From Clostridia bacterium (GTDB lineage: Bacteria; Bacillota; Clostridia; Oscillospirales; CAG-272), in contig JAFTMP010000204.1 of NCBI GenBank assembly GCA_017452335.1, positions 1 through 7,549 on the forward strand: a stretch of DNA of 7,549 nt, given 5' to 3'. A model generated the notes under the pieces. That model saw nothing but the letters and a program-made list of their open reading frames with translations. It made no database searches and was not told the origin of the DNA. Below are positions 1-6,029 of the stretch, piece after piece. Made by a program: the position numbers and the translations under genes. How positions within the stretch are numbered: the stretch's first letter is position 1; each line of letters starts with the position of its first letter.

Positions 1-1
1 A

Positions 2-2125
2 CCCCCCGTTATGGTAAAGGGATATAAGACGGGAACCTTCCTTGCACTGGTTTCTTTGGGGTGCACGCTCCTTTCCTTTGCCTTGACAGTTCCGCTGTCA
101 AAGCTGCTGGCATCCTTGATTACCACGCTGTCCTTTAACAGCATCGTATCACTGATACAAAATAGTCTTGCGGCTCTGCCTATTTCGCTTAGTGACCTGT
201 TCGTACAGGCGAATTACGTGGAGAGCTTTGTGGGCGGCGTATTGACCTCCTTCCTTTCTGTGATCCTCTTCGGATTACTTTTCCTAATTTTCCTCATTGT
301 TACCAAAGTGGTAATGGGTAGTGTTTTGAGAAAAAAGCTGGAGCGCCCCCAAAGCAAGGTTACTTTCCGTCTGGGCGGTCTGGGGATTCGATTGGTTGAC
401 GCTCTTTTAGTGGCATTTCTCTTTCTGGCGCCTATTTATACTGCTCTTGGCGGAGGAGTACATCTGCTCAACCGCGTTTCTGTAAGCGCACAGGAGAATT
501 TTGATCAGCCCGAGATCACGCAGATGACGGAAACGGTCGATGAACTGTGCGATCCCCTTGAAAAGCATCCGCTGGTCGTGCTGGGACGTGTGCCGGTGTT
601 GAATTTTACAGAGAGTGTATTTGGGAGCTTTCGTTGTGACGCAGAAAAATACAATGTGAGCGCAATTCTGTATGACGGCGCGGACATTATGGGAAGATCC
701 ATGAGCGTTCTGACCAAGGACCTTGAAGAATACGGTGCACAAGAAGTTGAAGCACTGAACGAAATTTTAGAGATCACCGAGAATAATACGTTTTTCTATG
801 GTGTGATTTGTGACGTGATGAACGTGGCAAGTCACTTTGTAGATGAAATGGAAGAGGAGGATTCCTCTGTGCAGATCGTGGCGGCGGTGCTGGAGCCCTT
901 TAAGGGATGCACGGTCAGCGACGTGAAGGATGGCGCGCGCACGCTGGTGGAGCTGCTGGACTGTGCGATCCGCAATGATGTTTTAAAGAACACGGAGGAT
1001 TCCGGAGCGCTTTTAAAAGCTGTTGCTAAGGGAGCGTTCATTGATGAGGCGATCCCCTTGTTACGCGCAGACGAGTTGCTTTCGGGAACAGTGGACAGAG
1101 TACTGCTTATTGCGTTGGATGAGCTTGATTTTTCAAATGAGAATGAAGGAGACGCAGAACTTCAGGAAGCAATTGATACTGTAAAAGAAAATGTGGAAGA
1201 GCAGATCAAGAATGGAGATTTGGATGTGGAGCGTGAGGTTGCCGCATTCAAGACCGTTGCGGCAGGACTTTCTGGGTTGCAGGACGCAGAAGAAGACGGC
1301 ATGACACTGGAAACGCTCAATGCCGCGGCTATATCCGATGTACTTACGGGCCTTGGTGCCCATCCCTATATCGGTGCTCATGGCGCGAAGACACTTTTGA
1401 AGGCATTCTTGCCCACTTTCGGAGGTGACAGGTCTATTCTCACCGACGATTTTATGGATAAGGCGCTTGCGATGTTGGTGTTCGATGTTGAAAACTTCGG
1501 TAAAGAGGTTGACAGAAAGTTTGAAAATCTGCTATTTTCTGTGCAAAATCTTTCCTCTGCAGTGACCAATGCCACCGGTGCGACCGGGGACGATGAAAAG
1601 CTGAATAACACGGTAGAATCACTTTTGACGGATATGTCTACCGACTCGGCGGATATCATTGCAGAAGCGATCTCCAAGGACGTTATGGAGAGCATGAACA
1701 AAAACGGTGCATCCTCTGAAAATGCAGATAGCTTTGTGCAGTCTCTGGTGGTGAATATGGCAGAGTTTGAAGCAAAAGATAACGCGGAATTGCAGAAAGA
1801 ACGCGATGCTATTGTGGATATGAACCGTATCCTGCTGGACTCCGGCAACAAGGTCAATGGAAACGATTCCGTTGAAAGCGCAGTAGGCGGGGATCTGAAG
1901 GGCTTCCTTGATCAGATGTCTGAATCAACCGTTATCACCGATACTGTTGGTGACACCTTCGAGGCGCATCCCGATAAGAACAGCGACCCTGCAGGCTTCT
2001 TTGCTTCCATGAGTGAGCAGGACAAAGAGGACGTGAAGACTGCCGGTAACGCACTCTTGACCGAGAAGCCCGAAAACAGCAAAAACATCAAGTTGCTTTG
2101 CTTGTTTATGGGTGTTGAATTATAA
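2..2125 (+). CDS. CvpA-like membrane protein with long soluble extension, 5'-partial
   Basis: The specific function is unknown. The first 150 or so residues after the ATG at position 11 hold three hydrophobic segments, at about 8-40, 74-103 and 121-150. Their pattern resembles the CvpA (colicin V production) family: a GYKTG motif before the first long helix, and a glycine-rich stretch (LGGLGIRLVD) leading into the last. About 550 mostly acidic, helix-prone residues follow with no domain I recognise and no further clear membrane span. CvpA proteins are usually only about 160-180 residues. The reading frame stays open to the left edge, no Shine-Dalgarno is visible in the 10 bases before the ATG, and CvpA proteins normally have an extra helix ahead of the G-Y/F-x-x-G motif. 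I therefore infer that the true start lies outside the window. The gene ends at TAA (2123-2125), just before a strong hairpin. The CvpA assignment is tentative; the coding call is firm. Confidence 0.85.
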   Translation, partial: PPVMVKGYKTGTFLALVSLGCTLLSFALTVPLSKLLASLITTLSFNSIVSLIQNSLAALPISLSDLFVQANYVESFVGGVLTSFLSVILFGLLFLIFLIVTKVVMGSVLRKKLERPQSKVTFRLGGLGIRLVDALLVAFLFLAPIYTALGGGVHLLNRVSVSAQENFDQPEITQMTETVDELCDPLEKHPLVVLGRVPVLNFTESVFGSFRCDAEKYNVSAILYDGADIMGRSMSVLTKDLEEYGAQEVEALNEILEITENNTFFYGVICDVMNVASHFVDEMEEEDSSVQIVAAVLEPFKGCTVSDVKDGARTLVELLDCAIRNDVLKNTEDSGALLKAVAKGAFIDEAIPLLRADELLSGTVDRVLLIALDELDFSNENEGDAELQEAIDTVKENVEEQIKNGDLDVEREVAAFKTVAAGLSGLQDAEEDGMTLETLNAAAISDVLTGLGAHPYIGAHGAKTLLKAFLPTFGGDRSILTDDFMDKALAMLVFDVENFGKEVDRKFENLLFSVQNLSSAVTNATGATGDDEKLNNTVESLLTDMSTDSADIIAEAISKDVMESMNKNGASSENADSFVQSLVVNMAEFEAKDNAELQKERDAIVDMNRILLDSGNKVNGNDSVESAVGGDLKGFLDQMSESTVITDTVGDTFEAHPDKNSDPAGFFASMSEQDKEDVKTAGNALLTEKPENSKNIKLLCLFMGVEL

Positions 2126-2134
2126 TAAAAAAAT

Positions 2135-2164
2135 AGGCGGTATCTGCACCAGCAGATACCGCCT
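2135..2164. terminator. Bidirectional intrinsic terminator between convergent genes
   Basis: A perfect 13-bp stem (2135-2147 with 2152-2164) closes a 4-nt loop. The left flank is A-rich (2122-2133), which gives an excellent U-tract for the minus-strand operon ending at 2178. The right flank has a weaker TTTT run at 2171-2174 for the plus-strand gene ending at 2125. It lies in the 52-nt gap between two converging stop codons, so it probably serves both. Confidence 0.88.
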
Positions 2165-2177
2165 CATTGCTTTTAGA

Positions 2178-2807
2178 CTATGAATCAGAAGAATTCTTTC
2201 TTTTTCTTCTGCGCTGTTTTTTGGGAAAATGATCGCTCTTTAAGGCAACGCCAATTAAAATGGGTGCACTGTAAAAAAGAATAAACTGAATAAATCCGGA
2301 TAGATTGCGGATGAAATTACCTTTTACAATTTCGGTATAAACACCGAAGGGAGGAAATCCCACAATCAAGGATGCAGTTGCAAGAATCAGCAGAAATGCG
2401 GGCCATACAAAAAGTCCGATGCGGCTGCGGATCTTTCCCTCTGCAATGAAATACAGCAGGAATACCGTTCCAACAGAACCCAGCATAAAGAATGCCGAGG
2501 CAATATAAGAGGGAAAGGGAATCTCGTTGTCAAGCAGTGTAACGGTGCCGAATCTGCAAAATTCCATTACCAAAACGGTGATGAAGGGAATATTTAAAAA
2601 GTGCATTTTTTCATGGGTGGGCAGGAAATAGGTGACGGAAAGAGCAATAGAAGCGGCAAAGGCAATGATGTCAAAGTCCCATCTGAACATAAATGCACCG
2701 TTTTCAAGAAAAAATTCAAAAAAGGAAAAGGGCAGAAGCACAATTCCCAAAATGAATAGAATCAGCTTAACGGGGTGTTTCTGAGGATAAAGCAGTTGTT
2801 CGTACAT
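2178..2807 (-). CDS. Six-helix integral membrane protein of unknown function
   Basis: I do not recognise the family. The 209-residue protein has about six hydrophobic segments, near residues 13-33, 44-62, 69-88, 100-122, 130-150 and 167-187. A highly basic tail follows (KKQRRRKRK, about 196-204), which by the positive-inside rule should be cytoplasmic. There is no signal peptide and no obvious catalytic or transporter motif. The start is well supported: an AAAGGAG Shine-Dalgarno (2814-2820) sits 6 nt before the ATG. The gene lies 12 nt downstream of the LRR lipoprotein gene on the same strand, and its ribosome binding site touches that gene's stop codon. The two are therefore almost certainly co-transcribed and may be translationally coupled. 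This suggests, but does not show, that the membrane protein acts with the surface lipoprotein. Transcription should end at the hairpin at 2135-2164. Confidence 0.85.
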   Translation of the reverse strand: MYEQLLYPQKHPVKLILFILGIVLLPFSFFEFFLENGAFMFRWDFDIIAFAASIALSVTYFLPTHEKMHFLNIPFITVLVMEFCRFGTVTLLDNEIPFPSYIASAFFMLGSVGTVFLLYFIAEGKIRSRIGLFVWPAFLLILATASLIVGFPPFGVYTEIVKGNFIRNLSGFIQFILFYSAPILIGVALKSDHFPKKQRRRKRKNSSDS

Positions 2808-2813
2808 GAAATT

Positions 2814-2820
2814 CTCCTTT
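2814..2820 (-). promoter_or_regulatory. Shine-Dalgarno overlapping the upstream stop codon
   Basis: AAAGGAG on the minus strand ends 6 nt before the ATG at 2805-2807. Its first base is also the last base of the TAA stop (2820-2822) of the LRR lipoprotein gene. This fixes the start of the membrane protein gene and is the arrangement expected for translational coupling. Confidence 0.8.
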
Positions 2821-3908
2821 TAGTTTTCAGGCTTCTGCGCGCCGTAGACCACCTTCAAGTAGCTATAGCCATCCTGGGGATCGGTGCTGTTTTCGGGCGT
2901 GGACAGATAGTAGCAGTTGAAATCCTCTGCCCAGCCTGCAGGGCGGTTTTCTGCATTCGTAAGCAGCGTCAGCTCCTTATTGCAGTAAACGAAGGGAGAA
3001 AAGCCGTTGGAAGCACCGATGGAACCCACGCTTTCGGGGATATAGACGGTGCGCAAGCTGTCGCAGTACGCAAATGCGCATTCAGAAAGTGCTTGCAGAT
3101 TTTCGGGAAGAATGACGGTTTTCAGTGCATCACAGTTTAAAAATGCGTTTCTGCCAATCTCTTTTAGACCCGTTGAAAAAACGATCTCGGTAAGGGCGGT
3201 ACATCCGCAAAATGCGTCTGTGCCAATGGTTGCAAGGGTGGAGGGGAAGGTGATCGTTTTCAGCGATGTGCAGAGATTGAAAACGGAAAAGCCGATATCG
3301 GTTACGCCCTCTGATAGTGTTACCTCCTCAAGGGCGTTACAGCCATCAAAAAGCTGATCGGACAGCCGCGTGATCTTGGAAGGAATGTTTGCGCGCTTCA
3401 AGGCAGGACAGGAGAGAAATACACCCACGTTCATTTCAATGCAGCTTTCAGGCAGATGCACACCAAGAAGCTTAGGGCATCCGGTAAAAGCGTACCCCTC
3501 AATATGGGAAAGTCCCTCTGCAATATAAACGTATTGCAGCTTACTGTCTTCCAAAAAAGCCTGCTGTGCAATACCGAAAATGGGCTTACCCTGTTCATTT
3601 TCAGCGGGGATATACAAAAAAGAACCCTTAAAGGAACCTCTGCCGCTGATGTAGAGCTGCCCGTCCTCGTTTTCGATGTATTCCAGCCCCTTTGCCGCTT
3701 TGACCTTGTGCTTTTGTGTATAGGTGCACCCTTCATCGGTGCAGCTTCTGATCAGCGTGCCCTTTTTCTTATAAGTGGGCTCTTTTTGGACTTCCCATGC
3801 ACCCATATTGTGTCCCTTTGGTTCTTTGACATCCTTCCTGCAAGAACAGAGCAGGGGGCACAGCAGTGCGGTGCAGAGAAGCAGTGCAATCAGACGGATT
3901 TTTTTCAT
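2820..3908 (-). CDS. BspA-like leucine-rich-repeat lipoprotein
   Basis: This is a predicted lipid-anchored extracellular protein of 362 residues. Residues 1-22 form a lipoprotein signal peptide (MKK, hydrophobic core, LLCS before Cys23). Residues 33-66 hold a His/Trp/Cys module (HNMGAW, PTYKKKG, SCTDEGC) of the kind repeated in surface proteins of gut Firmicutes. LYISGRG (85-91) matches the ISGxG element that often opens BspA-type LRR regions. Eight exactly phased 23-residue LRR_5 units follow, with phenylalanine at 118, 141, 164, 187, 210, 233, 256 and 279. A capping segment ends in RPAGW...FN (322-331), typical of BspA C-termini. Such proteins usually bind host or other surface ligands, but the ligand here is unknown. 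A GAAAGGA Shine-Dalgarno (3918-3924) lies 9 nt before the ATG, and a good promoter lies upstream. It is the first gene of a two-gene operon. Confidence 0.92.
   Translation of the reverse strand: MKKIRLIALLLCTALLCPLLCSCRKDVKEPKGHNMGAWEVQKEPTYKKKGTLIRSCTDEGCTYTQKHKVKAAKGLEYIENEDGQLYISGRGSFKGSFLYIPAENEQGKPIFGIAQQAFLEDSKLQYVYIAEGLSHIEGYAFTGCPKLLGVHLPESCIEMNVGVFLSCPALKRANIPSKITRLSDQLFDGCNALEEVTLSEGVTDIGFSVFNLCTSLKTITFPSTLATIGTDAFCGCTALTEIVFSTGLKEIGRNAFLNCDALKTVILPENLQALSECAFAYCDSLRTVYIPESVGSIGASNGFSPFVYCNKELTLLTNAENRPAGWAEDFNCYYLSTPENSTDPQDGYSYLKVVYGAQKPEN
3009..3560 (-). repeat. Eight in-frame 69-bp LRR_5 repeat units
   Basis: This stretch encodes residues 117-300 of the LRR lipoprotein: eight consecutive 23-residue units without insertion. 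Each follows the pattern AF-x-x-C-x-x-L-x-x-V-x-(L/I/F)-P-x-x-(L/V)-x-x-I-G. The periodicity is partly visible in the DNA: the 18-mers starting at 3141 and 3210 differ at two positions and lie exactly 69 bp apart. A ninth, offset unit (Phe306) follows a four-residue insertion. Confidence 0.85.
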
Positions 3909-3959
3909 GAGAGGTTGTCCTTTCTATTGGCAACAAGCGCCGTACAAATACTACAGACT

Positions 3960-3988
3960 ATTTTACCACTAAACAATGGTTTTGGCAA
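3960..3988 (-). promoter_or_regulatory. Sigma-A-like promoter of the LRR lipoprotein operon
   Basis: On the minus strand, TTGCCA (3983-3988; 5 of 6 to TTGACA) is followed by a 17-nt spacer and TAAAAT (3960-3965; 5 of 6 to TATAAT). Transcription would start near 3953, giving a leader of about 45 nt before the ATG. The call rests on consensus match and spacing only. Confidence 0.72.
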
Positions 3989-3995
3989 GTATATT

Positions 3996-4008
3996 TTCAA
4001 ATTTTGAA
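3996..4008. promoter_or_regulatory. Palindrome between divergent promoters, possible operator
   Basis: TTCAAA-T-TTTGAA is a perfect 6-bp inverted repeat with a 1-nt centre. It lies just upstream of the minus-strand -35 box and about 28 bp upstream of the plus-strand -35 box. A regulator bound here could act on both lipoprotein promoters. The region is very AT-rich, so chance occurrence is quite possible. Confidence 0.25.
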
Positions 4009-4036
4009 GAAAATCCAAGAAAGTTTACAAAATCAT

Positions 4037-4066
4037 TTGACTTTTTATAGTGAACTGTGCTATAAT
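4037..4066 (+). promoter_or_regulatory. Strong extended -10 promoter for the lipoprotein and DAHP synthase genes
   Basis: TTGACT (4037-4042; 5 of 6) is followed by an 18-nt spacer and a perfect TATAAT (4061-4066). TG at 4058-4059 gives an extended -10 element. The predicted start of transcription is near 4073, about 34 nt before the ATG at 4107. It is the best promoter match in the window and diverges from the LRR operon promoter. No comparable promoter was found ahead of the DAHP synthase gene, so this one probably drives both genes. Confidence 0.82.
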
Positions 4067-4106
4067 AACCCCGTTGATTTTTAAAAGGGAGAAATTGAAG
4101 CAAACT

Positions 4107-4931
4107 ATGAAACTAAGACATTTGTGTGCAGTGGTGGCTGCAGTGCTTCTGCTTTGCTTGACAACATCTTGTTTTCACACCGATGTAAATGAACCCGCAG
4201 TGGGAAGCCATGACGGAATAGAGTATCTGTTTTTAGAGCAACAGGAGCTGCTTATTATCAGCGGCGAGGGTGTTCTTTCGATGGAAAACAGAATTTGCTC
4301 ATTGGAGCTTTGGAAAGATGCGCGCTATGTTTATATTGCAGGCGGCGTTACCGAGCTTGAGGGCGAGATCTTTTTTTGGGATAAATTGGAGGGTGTATAC
4401 AGCGCAAACACCCTTTATGGGCTTGGAGATGCGGTGATTGATCTTGTTCCTTTTGAAACGGAGGTTTCCTTTGAGCGGGTGGAAAAAGGGGAGGACCTTC
4501 CCTTTGGACCCATTGGACATTGTCCCTCTGCCTACAGCGAAAGTTGTATGCTTTGCGGACGGGAATGTTACTATGCTTACGCTGACGGGCAGGTGCGTTT
4601 CTACTATAAGGGCTTGCGTGTTATGGATGAAACACAAGTGCTTGAAGGAAAAGAGCGTGTATTTGATGCGGAAGGAAACATGCAAGAAGATGGCTTTTGC
4701 TTCGTGGGCGGCAGCACCCGCTATTTTAAGGATGGACGCATGACCACGGGGACTCTTGATCTGCAGGGCATTCGCTATTCCTTTTCAAGCAACGGGAGCT
4801 TATCTTCCGCAAGACCTCTTGACACCACCGTTTCTCCCTTGCACATCATATTGATCCTGCTTGCCCTTCCTTTGGGCGCAGGGATCGCATTTGGTGTTTA
4901 CAGAATCTATTTAAAGAGTACTAAAGAATAA
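4107..4931 (+). CDS. Lipoprotein with ISGxG/LRR module, glycine-aromatic repeats and C-terminal membrane helix
   Basis: The function is unknown. From the ATG at 4107 the product is 274 residues. Residues 1-21 form a lipoprotein signal peptide (LTTS before Cys22). LLIISGEG (48-55) and YVYIAGGVTELEG (74-86) match the ISGxG module and first LRR unit of BspA-type proteins, but no further LRRs follow. A cysteine-rich patch at 137-154 (GHC...SCMLCGREC) resembles the GH-x-C-x2-CG modules of gut Firmicutes surface proteins. Residues about 170-235 show glycine/aromatic repeats (VFDAEGNMQ, RYFKDGRMTTG, YSFSSNGSL) like wall-binding repeats. A membrane helix (about 243-265) with a basic end closes the protein. 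The start is uncertain: AAAAGGGAG (4083-4091) is too far from ATG 4107 and very close to an in-frame TTG at 4095. The ORF's GTG at 4050 lies inside the promoter and is rejected. It is probably co-transcribed with the DAHP synthase gene. Confidence 0.82.
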   Translation: MKLRHLCAVVAAVLLLCLTTSCFHTDVNEPAVGSHDGIEYLFLEQQELLIISGEGVLSMENRICSLELWKDARYVYIAGGVTELEGEIFFWDKLEGVYSANTLYGLGDAVIDLVPFETEVSFERVEKGEDLPFGPIGHCPSAYSESCMLCGRECYYAYADGQVRFYYKGLRVMDETQVLEGKERVFDAEGNMQEDGFCFVGGSTRYFKDGRMTTGTLDLQGIRYSFSSNGSLSSARPLDTTVSPLHIILILLALPLGAGIAFGVYRIYLKSTKE

Positions 4932-4943
4932 TGCCGAAAGGCA
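4932..4943 (+). other. Small C(GAAA)G tetraloop hairpin in the intergenic gap
   Basis: TGCC-GAAA-GGCA forms a 4-bp stem with a GNRA tetraloop directly after the lipoprotein stop codon, 2 nt before the purine-rich Shine-Dalgarno (AAAGGA, 4946-4951) of the DAHP synthase gene. It has no U-tract, so it is not a terminator. It could help keep the ribosome binding site open or act as an RNA processing or stability mark. It could also be chance. Confidence 0.35.
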
Positions 4944-4956
4944 AGAAAGGAAGCTT

Positions 4957-5979
4957 ATGAATTTCATTAGAAAATTACCCATCCCCCAGGAGATCAAGGA
5001 GCAGTATCCCCTGAGCGAAGAATTGGTTGCCACAAAAACAGAATTTGATCGGGAGGTGGCTGCGGTCTTTACCGGTGAATCCAAGAAGTTTCTCTTGATC
5101 ATCGGACCCTGCTCGGCGGATAATGAAGAATCTGTAATGGATTACACCATGCGCTTAGCCGATCTTCAAAAAGAAGTGAAGGATAAGGTGCTGATCATTC
5201 CCCGCGTTTATACCAACAAGCCCAGAACCACGGGAGACGGCTATAAGGGCATGGTGCATCAGCCCGATCCCACCCATGAAACCGATATGCTGCAGGGTTT
5301 GATTGCGATCAGACGTCTGCACACCCGCGTTGCGGCGGAAAGCGGGATGTTTCCTGCTGACGAAATGCTCTATCCCGAGAATTTCCGCTATCTTTCCGAT
5401 ATCCTTTCTTATGTGGCAGTGGGCGCACGCTCGGTTGAGAATCAGCAGCACAGACTGGTCGCCAGCGGAATTTCCGTGCCTGTGGGCATGAAGAACCCCA
5501 CCTCGGGCGACTTCTCGGTGATGATGAACTCCATCATGGCTGGTCAGCATCAGCACATGTTCCTCTATCGCGGTTGGGAAGTGCAAAGCGAAGGAAACCC
5601 CTTGGCACATGCCATCCTGCGCGGTTATGTGAACAAACACGGTCAGTCCTTGTCCAATTACCACTACGAGGATCTGCGCTTCGTCTATGAGCAGTATATG
5701 CAAAAGGGACTGGAAAACCCTGCAGTGATCGTGGATACCAACCACGCAAACTCGGGCAAGAAATATAATGAACAGATCCGTATCGCCAAGGAAGTGCTTC
5801 ATTCCAGAAGATATAACAGCGATATTGAGGGACTTGTTAAGGGTCTCATGATCGAAAGCTATATTGAAGACGGCGCGCAAAAGATCGGTGAGGGCAAATA
5901 CGGTTGCTCCATTACCGACCCCTGCCTTGGATGGGAGAAGAGCAAAAAACTTGTTTTAGATATTGCTGATAGCTTATAA
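4957..5979 (+). CDS. aroF: Class I 3-deoxy-7-phosphoheptulonate (DAHP) synthase
   Basis: This enzyme condenses phosphoenolpyruvate with erythrose 4-phosphate to DAHP, the first committed step of the shikimate pathway, in the cytoplasm. The 340-residue protein covers the whole class I (AroF/AroG/AroH type) TIM barrel. Visible motifs are IGPCS (49-53), RVYTNKPRTT (83-92), GARSVENQQHR (156-166), VGMKN (176-180), DTNHANS (260-266), MIES (298-301) and SITDPCLGWE (318-327). By comparison with E. coli AroG, the metal ligands are Cys52, His263, Glu300 and Asp321; all are present, so it should be active. There is no fused ACT or chorismate mutase domain; feedback control, if any, would be through the core and short N-terminus. 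AAAGGA (4946-4951) lies 5 nt before the ATG. It sits 25 nt after a lipoprotein gene, away from other aromatic pathway genes. The symbol is family-level; the aroF, aroG and aroH isozymes cannot be told apart here. Confidence 0.97.
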   Translation: MNFIRKLPIPQEIKEQYPLSEELVATKTEFDREVAAVFTGESKKFLLIIGPCSADNEESVMDYTMRLADLQKEVKDKVLIIPRVYTNKPRTTGDGYKGMVHQPDPTHETDMLQGLIAIRRLHTRVAAESGMFPADEMLYPENFRYLSDILSYVAVGARSVENQQHRLVASGISVPVGMKNPTSGDFSVMMNSIMAGQHQHMFLYRGWEVQSEGNPLAHAILRGYVNKHGQSLSNYHYEDLRFVYEQYMQKGLENPAVIVDTNHANSGKKYNEQIRIAKEVLHSRRYNSDIEGLVKGLMIESYIEDGAQKIGEGKYGCSITDPCLGWEKSKKLVLDIADSL

Positions 5980-5987
5980 TTAAAAAG

Positions 5988-6021
5988 CGGGGTGTCTCAA
6001 GGTTTTGTTTGAGACACCCCG
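5988..6021. terminator. Bidirectional intrinsic terminator between DAHP synthase and CarD-family genes
   Basis: A perfect 13-bp GC-rich stem (5988-6000 with 6009-6021) has an 8-nt loop. The plus strand has TTTTT at 6027-6031 after a short spacer. The minus strand reads directly into TTTTT then AATTATAA (from 5986 down). It fills the 50-nt gap between the two converging genes. Confidence 0.88.
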
Positions 6022-6029
6022 TATAGTTT

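Noticed and set aside
11..13. ATG as the true start of the left-edge gene
   Set aside because: The frame is open to the edge, no Shine-Dalgarno is visible, and the CvpA-like pattern normally has another helix ahead of the GYKTG motif. The gene is treated as 5'-partial.
1378..1857. 159-residue minus-strand open frame inside the CvpA-like gene
   Set aside because: It is a serine-rich shadow frame typical of antisense reading, without a supported start.
3456..4007. 183-residue plus-strand open frame across the LRR lipoprotein gene
   Set aside because: It is antisense to a clear LRR gene and runs into its promoter; the composition shows no domain.
4050..4106. GTG start at 4050 extending the plus-strand lipoprotein
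   Set aside because: This stretch contains the -10 box and the predicted transcription start, and it would put 19 residues ahead of a normal lipoprotein signal peptide.
4158..4163. TTGACA as an internal promoter -35 box in the lipoprotein gene
   Set aside because: The nearest -10-like hexamer is about 22 nt away, and the bases encode the signal peptide.
4819..4824. TTGACA as a dedicated aroF promoter -35 box
   Set aside because: No acceptable -10 hexamer lies 16-18 nt downstream, and it falls inside coding sequence.
5155..5880. 241-residue open frame antisense to the DAHP synthase gene
   Set aside because: It lies wholly inside a confidently identified gene, resembles no known family and has no ribosome binding site support. 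It is a shadow of the coding strand.
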